From Anaerolineae bacterium (GTDB lineage Bacteria > Chloroflexota > Anaerolineae > Aggregatilineales > Phototrophicaceae), in contig WGEI01000191.1 in assembly GCA_015492875.1 (NCBI GenBank), forward strand, positions 1-6,159: a DNA stretch of 6,159 nt, read 5' to 3'. This document shows positions 1 to 4,679 of the stretch, piece by piece (position 1 is the first letter of the stretch; the number at the start of each line of letters is the position of its first letter). The notes beneath the pieces are model-generated. The model had not been told where the DNA came from. It saw only the letters and a program-made list of their open reading frames with translations, and did not search any database. Made by a program: the position numbers and the translations under genes.

Positions 1-744
1 GACTACCTGCGTAAAGCGCGCATTCATCCGATTGCTGTGCTATCGGCACTGCGCATGTATGCGGCCAAGTCTAACCCAGAGTATTACGCCTATTTGCGCT
101 GGCAAATGCGCGGGGGCAAAAGGCCAGTGAAGCAGTCTGAAGAGAAATGGATGCCCGTCCCGCAAATCGTTGATGCGCTGGATACCGCCTTCGAGCTGGC
201 GTTCCATAACATCAAGCCCGCGCATAAGCGCACCATGCTGGCGTTAGATGTCTCTGGCTCGATGGGGTGGGGACATATTGCTGGCTTGCCGGGGCTGGCG
301 CCGCGCGATGCTTCTGCGGCGATGGCCATGATCACCGCCCGCACTGAGCCTGATTATATGTTCACCGCCTTCAGCCATGAGATGGTGCCGTTGGCCATCA
401 CAGCGAAGATGCAGCTGGATGAGGCGGTGAAAGCGGTCAGCGACTTGCCATTTGGCGCGACGGATTGCGCCCTGCCGATGCAGTATGCGCTGGCGCAGCG
501 CTTGCCTATAGATACGTTCGTCATCTATACTGATAGTGAAACGTGGTATGGCGAGCTGCACCCAGCGCAAGCCCTGCGCGACTACCGCGACAAGATGGGC
601 ATTGCCGCCCGCCTCATCGTGGTGGGCATGGTCTCCAACGGCTTCACCATCGCCGACCCTGATGATGGCGGTATGCTGGATGTCGTCGGTTTTGATAGTG
701 CCGCGCCTAATGTCATGGCTGACTTTGCGCGGGGAGCAATTTAA
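1..744 (+). CDS. rsr: Ro60-family RNA-binding protein Rsr (TROVE/vWA), 5' end outside the window
   Basis: The frame is open from base 1, so the start lies upstream; 247 residues are present. The first ~70 match the end of the TROVE helical-repeat ring, including HPIAVLSALRMYAAKS and a VPQIVDALDTAFELAF stretch typical of Ro60. The rest is the vWA-like domain. Its metal site (MIDAS) looks intact: D83-x-S85-x-S87 in LALDVSGSM, T154-D155 in GATDCALPM, and D178 in VIYTDSETW. The family forms a ring that holds the 3' ends of misfolded or structured RNAs in its cavity and binds Y RNA on its outer face; bacterial Rsr works with exoribonucleases in RNA decay and stress survival. Two Y RNAs start 6 bases after the stop codon, which strongly supports the call. 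A GTG at 37 is internal, not the true start. The N-terminal half cannot be judged. Confidence 0.93.
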   Translation, partial: DYLRKARIHPIAVLSALRMYAAKSNPEYYAYLRWQMRGGKRPVKQSEEKWMPVPQIVDALDTAFELAFHNIKPAHKRTMLALDVSGSMGWGHIAGLPGLAPRDASAAMAMITARTEPDYMFTAFSHEMVPLAITAKMQLDEAVKAVSDLPFGATDCALPMQYALAQRLPIDTFVIYTDSETWYGELHPAQALRDYRDKMGIAARLIVVGMVSNGFTIADPDDGGMLDVVGFDSAAPNVMADFARGAI

Positions 745-750
745 CATGTC

Positions 751-850
751 GTCTGCGGGTCGAATGGTCTGGGTTATCGGTATAGAGAGGTTCAACTCCT
801 TTCCACCGCTTCGGCGGTGATCCCAGCCAATCCCTTATCCGCAGGCTTTT
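751..850 (+). ncRNA. Y RNA 1 (compact bacterial Y RNA)
   Basis: A Y RNA fold is visible. The terminal helix is GTCTGCGG (751-758) with CCGCAGGC (839-846). An asymmetric internal loop follows, GTCGAA (759-764) against a pyrimidine-rich strand (830-838). The inner helix is 765-773 with 822-829 and has a bulged T768. The 5' strand GGGTCGAATGGTCTGGGTT resembles the conserved Ro-binding strand of animal Y RNAs (GGUCCGAAGGUAG...GUUAUC). The distal part holds two adjacent hairpins: 785-790/798-803 closing a T-loop-like TTCAACT, and a perfect 6-bp helix capped by TTCG (804-819). The RNA ends in CTTTT. No separate promoter is evident, so it may be processed from the rsr transcript. Ends are estimated from pairing. 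The family call is secure by structure and position next to rsr; binding is inferred. Confidence 0.8.
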
Positions 851-858
851 AACAAGTG

Positions 859-1034
859 AATGACAGGCATACGAGCCGATATATGTAGGTTATCGATCAT
901 TCTCGAGAGGTTGCGGGTTCAAGTCCCGTCGCCAGCGCGCCGCGTTAAGCGAGGTGCTGGTGTAGCTCAATGGATAGAGCAGCGCCGCTTCGGCGGTGTC
1001 CTACATGTGCCCCTCGCTCGTATGCTTGTTCATT
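859..1034 (+). ncRNA. Y RNA 2, YrlA-like, with a tRNA-like module
   Basis: A second Y RNA follows 8 bases after the first. GCATACGAGC (867-876) pairs perfectly with GCTCGTATGC (1016-1025). The helix can extend outward to 859/1034 with two G-T pairs and one bulge. The Ro-site-like internal loop is CGA (877-879) against CCCCTC (1010-1015). The inner helix is ATGTAGG (883-889) with CCTACAT (1000-1006), plus three weaker pairs. The distal region contains a T arm, a 7-bp acceptor stem, a D arm and a TTCG-capped 6-bp hairpin (983-998). This is the plan of YrlA-class Y RNAs, in which a Ro-binding stem carries a tRNA mimic. Three blocks are shared with Y RNA 1: GGTTATCG, GAGAGGTT and CCGCTTCGGCGGTG. 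No U-run terminator follows 1034, and 1035-1173 shows nothing convincing, so the 3' end probably depends on processing. Confidence 0.8.
908..981 (+). other. circularly permuted tRNA-like body within Y RNA 2
   Basis: In order along the strand: a variable loop AGGTT (908-912); a T stem GCGGG (913-917) with CCCGT (925-929) closing a canonical T loop TTCAAGT (918-924); the acceptor 3' strand CGCCAGC (930-936); a 19-base connecting loop (937-955) with a small CGC/GCG hairpin; the acceptor 5' strand GCTGGTG (956-962), forming 7 pairs with 930-936 including one G-T; linker TA (positions 8-9); and a D arm GCTC-AATGGATA-GAGC (965-980) with the G18-G19 pair, followed by A26. It looks most like a bacterial tRNA-Thr body, from memory. 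There is no anticodon arm: a TTCG hairpin and the Y stem occupy that place. No CCA is encoded. The connecting loop means the acceptor end is closed unless cleaved, for instance by RNase P. Confidence 0.8.
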
Positions 1035-1173
1035 AAAACCGCCTCTAAGATTGCGATAGGTTGTTTCATCTGCTGTGTTAGGCGTATCATGGTCGCCCCT
1101 CCCCATTTTGCCGTAGCCCGTTTACTATGGTCAAGATGTAGCCCATCGCCGAAATTTTCAACCTGCCCGCCTG

Positions 1174-1202
1174 TTGACAAAACCCCCAATTCCCACTAAA
1201 GT
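1174..1202 (+). promoter_or_regulatory. sigma-70-type promoter of the cysteine synthase leader
   Basis: A perfect -35 box TTGACA (1174-1179) is followed after 17 bases by TAAAGT (1197-1202), four of six matches to TATAAT. Transcription would start near 1208-1210, giving a leader of about 240 nt before the synthase start at 1451. The 1035-1173 stretch upstream shows no gene, RNA or terminator that I can support. Confidence 0.6.
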
Positions 1203-1237
1203 TTGTATGAATCTATCAAGTGATGGATGATTCCTAT

Positions 1238-1297
1238 ATGACCATGCACTTTTGTTGTTGTTGTTGTCTAAAGTCGGGAGGCGACGCCACGCTTTAG
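1238..1297 (+). CDS. cysteine leader peptide (five consecutive Cys codons)
   Basis: A short frame encodes MTMHFCCCCCLKSGGDATL and ends with TAG at 1295-1297. Codons 6-10 (1253-1267) are all TGT. Five Cys codons in a row, just upstream of an intrinsic terminator and a cysteine synthase gene, are the signature of a transcription-attenuation leader peptide, where the ribosome acts as sensor of charged tRNA-Cys. Poly-Cys leader frames acting as cysteine-responsive attenuators are known in mycobacteria; this one is classical in layout. The start is uncertain. ATG 1238 has a weak GGA at 1225-1227, ten bases upstream. ATG 1244 and ATG 1223 (adding MDDSY) are in the same frame; the Cys run is included whichever is used. 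The peptide itself probably has no function beyond being translated. Confidence 0.75.
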   Translation: MTMHFCCCCCLKSGGDATL

Positions 1298-1349
1298 ACA
1301 GCAGCCACTAACATAGAAACTTTTTGGCCGACAAGCAGTCAAAGCGAGG
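1260..1349 (+). promoter_or_regulatory. attenuator switch: Cys-codon hairpin versus antiterminator
   Basis: Two mutually exclusive pairings are visible. Hairpin 1: 1260-1273 pairs with 1292-1305 for 14 bp, with an uninterrupted GTCTAAAG/CTTTAGAC core. Its 5' arm contains the last Cys codons and its 3' arm contains the leader stop codon. Alternative: CGCTTTAGAC (1290-1299) pairs with GTCAAAGCG (1338-1346) with one bulged A, extendable by CC (1287-1288) to GG (1348-1349) across an A-A mismatch. The second pairing takes the 5' arm of the downstream terminator, so it is an antiterminator. A ribosome stalled on the TGT codons would block hairpin 1 and favour it; a ribosome reaching the stop would cover the antiterminator strand and allow termination. 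Inferred from pairing only. Confidence 0.65.
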
Positions 1350-1416
1350 GAACGCCCCCCGGTTTACCGGAGGTGGAGCGTATGCCCCCGCTTTTTTGAT
1401 TGTTTGCCGGCTTTTT
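1327..1416 (+). terminator. long nested intrinsic terminator in the cysteine synthase leader
   Basis: The inner helix pairs AAAGCGAGGG (1341-1350) with CCCCCGCTTT (1385-1394) at 9 of 10 positions. It continues through ACGC/GCGT to a CCGG-TTTA-CCGG tip (1359-1370), and a TTTTTT run spans 1392-1397. Outside it, GCCGACAAGCAGTC (1327-1340) pairs with GATTGTTTGCCGGC (1398-1411) at 13 of 14 positions, including two G-T, and is followed by TTTTT (1412-1416). Both versions end before the synthase ribosome-binding site. Confidence 0.8.
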
Positions 1417-1450
1417 CGTTATCTAGGGCACAGGACAACATGGAGCAACC

Positions 1451-2401
1451 ATGACCAGCATACCAGTTTTAACCCCATCCATCGCGGCAACGTCGCTTGA
1501 AGCGCAAATCGGCAATACCCCGCTCATCGGCTTTCGTCGCGTTACGGCGCATTTGCCGCCCCATGTGCAAATCTTCGCCAAAGCCGAATGGCACAACCCC
1601 GGCGGTAGCGTGAAAGACCGCGCTGCGCTCAATATCATCCGCGAGGCAGAAGCCAGCGGCCAGCTAACGCCAAATAAAATCATTCTCGATAGCACCAGCG
1701 GCAACACCGGCATCGCTTATGCCATGTTGGGCGCGGCCAAAGGCTACCGCGTGAAGCTCTTCCTACCAGAAAACGCCAGCCCAGAGCGCATGAAAATCTT
1801 GCGCGCCTATGGCGTCGACCTCGTTTTTACCGACCCGCTAGAGGGCAGCGATGGCGCGATTGAAGCCGTGCGAGCGCTGGCCGCCCGCGAACCAGCGCGC
1901 TATTTTTACGCCAACCAGTACAATAACCCCGCCAATTGGCGCGCCCACTACAAAACCACTGGCGTAGAAATCTGGCAGCAAACGCAAGGGCTAGTGACGC
2001 ATTTTGTGGCTGGCTTGGGCACAAGTGGTACGCTCATGGGGACGGGGCGGCGCCTACGCGACTATAACCCCGCTGTGCAAATCATCGCCTTGCAGCCAGA
2101 CCTCGCTTTTCATGGCTTAGAAGGGTTGAAGCATATGCCCACTGCCATCAAGCCCGGCATTTACGATGAAACCTTTGCCGACCGCCAACTCAGCATTAGC
2201 ACCGAAGCCGCCTATAACATGGGGCGGCGCCTCGCCCGTGAAGAGGGCTATCTCGTTGGCATTAGCGCTGCGGCGGCTATGGCGGGCGCGCTACAAATCG
2301 CTGAAGCACTGGCCGAACAGGGACAAAGCGGCCTGATTGTCACGCTCTTCCCAGATAACGCCTATAAATACCTCAGCGAATCTTTCTGGACGGAGGACTA
2401 G
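1451..2401 (+). CDS. cysM: cysteine synthase, CysM-type PLP-dependent sulfhydrylase
   Basis: This 316-residue cytoplasmic enzyme makes L-cysteine from an activated serine (O-acetylserine, or O-phosphoserine in some CysM enzymes) and a sulfur donor. Fold-type II PLP features are in order: GNTPL (21-25); PGGSVKDR with K55 as the cofactor Schiff-base lysine; the substrate loop TSGNTG (82-87); the QYNNPAN segment (156-162); the phosphate-binding loop GTSGT (190-194); and GISAAA towards the C-terminus. The segment THFVAGLGTSGTLMGTGR is very close to Mycobacterium tuberculosis CysM as I remember it. Where that enzyme has Arg220, which favours O-phosphoserine, this one has K227 by my alignment, so the donor is undecided. 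GGAG at 1442-1445 lies five bases before the ATG and fixes the start; an ATG at 1440 is in another frame. Expression is probably set by the poly-Cys attenuator directly upstream. Confidence 0.93.
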   Translation: MTSIPVLTPSIAATSLEAQIGNTPLIGFRRVTAHLPPHVQIFAKAEWHNPGGSVKDRAALNIIREAEASGQLTPNKIILDSTSGNTGIAYAMLGAAKGYRVKLFLPENASPERMKILRAYGVDLVFTDPLEGSDGAIEAVRALAAREPARYFYANQYNNPANWRAHYKTTGVEIWQQTQGLVTHFVAGLGTSGTLMGTGRRLRDYNPAVQIIALQPDLAFHGLEGLKHMPTAIKPGIYDETFADRQLSISTEAAYNMGRRLAREEGYLVGISAAAAMAGALQIAEALAEQGQSGLIVTLFPDNAYKYLSESFWTED

Positions 2402-2445
2402 CGCTTAACTGTTTACGCATTCTCACAAAATGCCGCCCTGACTTG

Positions 2446-2454
2446 TGATACAAT
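2446..2454 (+). promoter_or_regulatory. possible extended -10 promoter upstream of the HEAT-repeat gene
   Basis: TGATACAAT fits an extended -10 (TGnTATAAT) with one mismatch. No good -35 box is seen. It lies about 100 bases before the HEAT-protein start and could act in addition to the closer promoter at 2484-2513. Confidence 0.4.
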
Positions 2455-2483
2455 ATCCCTAAATCTTACAGGGTGGTTTGCTT

Positions 2484-2513
2484 TTGTTGTGTTATACCAC
2501 TTTGTGGTAGACT
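2484..2513 (+). promoter_or_regulatory. promoter with an operator-like inverted repeat
   Basis: TTGTTG (2484-2489) and TAGACT (2508-2513) are 18 bases apart. The spacer contains the perfect inverted repeat TACCAC-TTT-GTGGTA (2495-2509), which runs two bases into the -10 box. That is a typical place for a repressor site. No regulator gene is present in the window, so its binder is unknown. Confidence 0.45.
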
Positions 2514-2552
2514 AAAAGCATGTTCGGCCACACTACACAATCGTGATGAACC

Positions 2553-3779
2553 GTGAGCGAGAATAATCCCAACATCTGGCGACTGCAAACCCGTCTTGAT
2601 ACAGCAGGGTTGATTGCAGCCTTGAAACATGAAAATACTGGTATTCGTAAACGCGCTGCGGCTGCTTTGCGCACATTAGGGGTTACTGATGCTGTTCCCG
2701 CCCTTAAAGAGGCTTTGGCACAGGAAAAAGACGAAGCAACCCGCGAGGCTATCTCCGCCGCCTTAGAAGCGCTCACTGCTACGGAGGCGCAAGCGGATGC
2801 CGAGAGAGAAACAGGCGCAGAAGATACGGCCAAAGCGACGCCCGAACCCTCCAGTGAATTGCAGAAGCTCATCGTCCAGTTGAAGAGCCGCGATGAGAGC
2901 GTTTTGCGCCCGGTGATTCACCAATTGGCTGAATTGGGCGATAAACTCGCCGCCGAGCCGCTGGTTGTGCTCTTCAATGATAAAAAGCTCTCGGCAGATA
3001 TTCGCCTAGAAATTGCCGAAGCGCTGGTCAAACTGGAAAGCGCGCCTTCAGAAGTTGCGCTGTTGGCTGCCTTGCGCAGCCCAGATTGGCATATCCGCCG
3101 TAATGGCGCCGCTATTTTGGGGCAATCTCGCGCCGATTGGGCGGTGAAGCCGCTCGCCCAAATTCTCGATGATCCTGTCGAAATTGTGCGCAAAACTGCC
3201 CGCGCTGCCTTGCGCCGCATCGGCACAGCACAGGCCGTACAGGTGCTGAAAGCGGCCAGCCCCTTACACGCTAAGCCAAAGGAGAAAGCACCGCCGCCAA
3301 AGCCTGCCGCCAAAACAAAGCCGCTGAAGGCCAAAACCCCGCCCGAAAAGCCAGCGGCAGATGAGCCAGATGAGAGCGAGCGCACTTTTTCACAGGCGAA
3401 AGGCCTGCTCTCTCGCCTGCGGGAAGACGCCCAGTCCGAGCTTGAACAGCGTGCCCAAGAGCCGACAATCGCTGCTCGCCGTGATGATATGCGCGATGCG
3501 ATCGAGAACGCCCGCAAAGAGCTGGAGGCAAAATTGGCCGCAGAGACTGCCTCAGCAGCTAAAGAGAAAGCCGAGCAGGTGCAGTCTTCGGCAGAGGAAG
3601 ATGAAGACGGGGGCGAAAAAGCCAGCGGTGGCAAGCCTATTTCTTGGCCGCGCCGCCAGCCTAACCTCCAGCAACACACCGCGCCCACCCAGCCTTTAGA
3701 CCCGTCGCGCGTTGAGCACCTCGATAACGCGCAATCAGAAGACGAAAGCAACAAGGGCGGTGATGATAGCGCCTCATAG
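2553..3779 (+). CDS. HEAT-repeat protein with a charged disordered C-terminal half
   Basis: A 408-residue soluble protein with no signal peptide or membrane segment. Residues 10-75 form two HEAT-like helical pairs (IRKRAAAALRTLGVTDAVPALKEAL is the clearest unit, 31-55). A Glu/Ala linker covers about 76-100. Residues 101-235 carry further HEAT units, such as DWHIRRNGAAILGQSRADWA and PVEIVRKTARAALRRIG. Residues 238-270 are rich in Pro, Lys and Ala. Residues 280-347 are highly charged and could form a coiled coil. The tail (348-408) is acidic and polar. HEAT arrays usually serve as protein-binding scaffolds; no catalytic motif is seen and the partner is unknown. The GTG start is chosen because the frame is closed by TGA at 2544-2546. 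It lacks a good Shine-Dalgarno sequence, so translation may be weak or atypical. It has its own promoters and is not tightly linked to cysM. Confidence 0.85.
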   Translation: MSENNPNIWRLQTRLDTAGLIAALKHENTGIRKRAAAALRTLGVTDAVPALKEALAQEKDEATREAISAALEALTATEAQADAERETGAEDTAKATPEPSSELQKLIVQLKSRDESVLRPVIHQLAELGDKLAAEPLVVLFNDKKLSADIRLEIAEALVKLESAPSEVALLAALRSPDWHIRRNGAAILGQSRADWAVKPLAQILDDPVEIVRKTARAALRRIGTAQAVQVLKAASPLHAKPKEKAPPPKPAAKTKPLKAKTPPEKPAADEPDESERTFSQAKGLLSRLREDAQSELEQRAQEPTIAARRDDMRDAIENARKELEAKLAAETASAAKEKAEQVQSSAEEDEDGGEKASGGKPISWPRRQPNLQQHTAPTQPLDPSRVEHLDNAQSEDESNKGGDDSAS

Positions 3780-3781
3780 CG

Positions 3782-3817
3782 GGCTATTACACCCTTATTG
3801 GCAATGCTATAATAGCC
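3782..3817 (+). promoter_or_regulatory. extended -10 promoter within an inverted repeat
   Basis: TGCTATAAT (3805-3813) is a perfect extended -10 element (TGnTATAAT). No strong -35 is seen, as is common for such promoters. GGCTATT (3782-3788) and AATAGCC (3811-3817) form a 7-bp inverted repeat whose right arm overlaps the -10. Transcription would start near 3820 and serve the gene at 3852. Confidence 0.6.
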
Positions 3818-3851
3818 ATATCCGAAAAGAGCAAGGTGGTTTTTCTGATAT

Positions 3852-4649
3852 ATGGCTATTGATTACATCATTGATTATCCCTGCCCGCCAAAAGAAAAAT
3901 TAGGTACAGAGGGCATTGTTGAACGGCTCAAAGGCCAAGAGCGCGCTGAGGTCATTATTCAGCTTTTTCGTGATAATGGCGATGACCGCCCGCCCAGCCA
4001 AATGGGTTTTGAATTCACCCGCGCCACCCCCGATGGTGAAGACGAAAACACCGTTATCATCGTACAAGATTTATTAGATGAAGCCGCCGAGCTAGAGCCG
4101 TTGGCACATCACTGTCAAGGTTGCCCAGCTAACCGCACCGGCAAGCCTTTCGGTTGCGTTGGCTTCATTCAATACCCCATCACCGAAGCAGGCGAACAGT
4201 GGTTATTAGACCGCCTTCCCGTGCCCGATGAGCCGCTTATTTGGCTGCTGTTGCGGCAAGGGCTGCGCGAGTTCAAATATGATGGTGAAACCGTCGCCCC
4301 CTTGCGCGCCAACGCCAACAACTATTTTGAGAGCGCCACTGTGCAAAGCCGCTTATTAGGGGAATTGAGCATCAACGCCAACCAGATTTTTGAGATGATT
4401 TTCGCCGTCGGCCATATCATCCCCAATCACGCCGCCTTGTTGCTGCTATTCTTTAACGCTATCCCGCGCGATTTAGAGGCGCAAGACATTATGAATATCA
4501 CCCCCGCTAGTGAAGATGCCCGCACCAAACACCCCTTTACCATTGAGTTCAATAGTAGCGATGATCGTTCAGTAGCAGACTTTAAGCAGTTTCTCTATGC
4601 CCTATATTTAGCGTGGACGCTGAACGTTCGCCTGTTGATTGATGCCTAA
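3852..4649 (+). CDS. conserved-looking hypothetical protein with a Cys/His cluster
   Basis: I do not recognise this 265-residue protein. It is soluble by inspection, though 194-220 is markedly hydrophobic (IFAVGHIIPNHAALLLLFFN). The most distinctive feature is H86-H87-C88-x2-C91-x10-C102-x-G in the stretch HHCQGCPANRTGKPFGCVGF, suggestive of a zinc or iron-sulfur site. An additional C11 lies near the N-terminus (DYPCPPKEK). The middle is acidic (60-82), and the C-terminus ends in a hydrophobic helix-like segment (FKQFLYALYLAWTLNVRLLI). The start is supported by AAGGTGG (3833-3839), 12 bases upstream, and by the extended -10 at 3805-3813. The gene lies 72 bases after the HEAT-protein gene and could also be reached by read-through. 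Its function cannot be assigned; coding status is well supported by length and the convergent terminator. Confidence 0.85.
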   Translation: MAIDYIIDYPCPPKEKLGTEGIVERLKGQERAEVIIQLFRDNGDDRPPSQMGFEFTRATPDGEDENTVIIVQDLLDEAAELEPLAHHCQGCPANRTGKPFGCVGFIQYPITEAGEQWLLDRLPVPDEPLIWLLLRQGLREFKYDGETVAPLRANANNYFESATVQSRLLGELSINANQIFEMIFAVGHIIPNHAALLLLFFNAIPRDLEAQDIMNITPASEDARTKHPFTIEFNSSDDRSVADFKQFLYALYLAWTLNVRLLIDA

Positions 4650-4670
4650 AAAGGGCGCGGTGTGCGCCCT
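4648..4670 (-). terminator. intrinsic terminator between convergent genes, T-run on the minus strand
   Basis: AGGGCGC (4652-4658) and GCGCCCT (4664-4670) form a 7-bp GC-rich stem with a five-base loop. Read on the minus strand it is followed by TTTTT (complement of 4648-4652), so it is a proper terminator for the acyl-CoA dehydrogenase gene, 9 bases after that gene's stop. On the plus strand it overlaps the stop of the preceding gene and lacks a T-run, so it may only slow transcription there. Confidence 0.75.
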
Positions 4671-4679
4671 CCAGTTCTG

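Noticed and set aside
904..981. An ordinary tRNA gene.
   Set aside because: The T arm comes before the D arm and there is no anticodon arm, so a standard tRNA cannot form. The permuted layout inside a long Y-type stem fits a YrlA RNA better.
1001..1090. Minus-strand frame of 29 codons with a strong GGAGG seven bases before its ATG and a TTGACC/CAAAAT pair upstream, antisense to the 3' end of Y RNA 2.
   Set aside because: The predicted transcription start would fall at or past the Shine-Dalgarno sequence. The frame is explained by the reverse complement of the Y RNA helix, and the peptide has no recognisable features. Worth a glance in ribosome profiling data only.
996..1199. Plus-strand frame of 67 codons overlapping the end of Y RNA 2.
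   Set aside because: Its start lies inside the Y RNA hairpin, it has no ribosome-binding site, it is rich in Cys and Pro without a domain-like pattern, and it overlaps the next promoter.
1205..1450. A T-box riboswitch sensing tRNA-Cys.
   Set aside because: The conserved T-box sequence before the terminator is missing (AGGTGGAGCG at 1371-1380 is only a partial match) and I see no Stem I with a specifier loop. The five Cys codons in an open frame explain the leader better.
2918..3754. Minus-strand frame of 278 codons opposite the HEAT-repeat gene.
   Set aside because: It is rich in Ser, Ala and Cys, as expected from the mirror of an Ala/Glu-rich gene. The plus-strand frame has real HEAT repeats and promoters.
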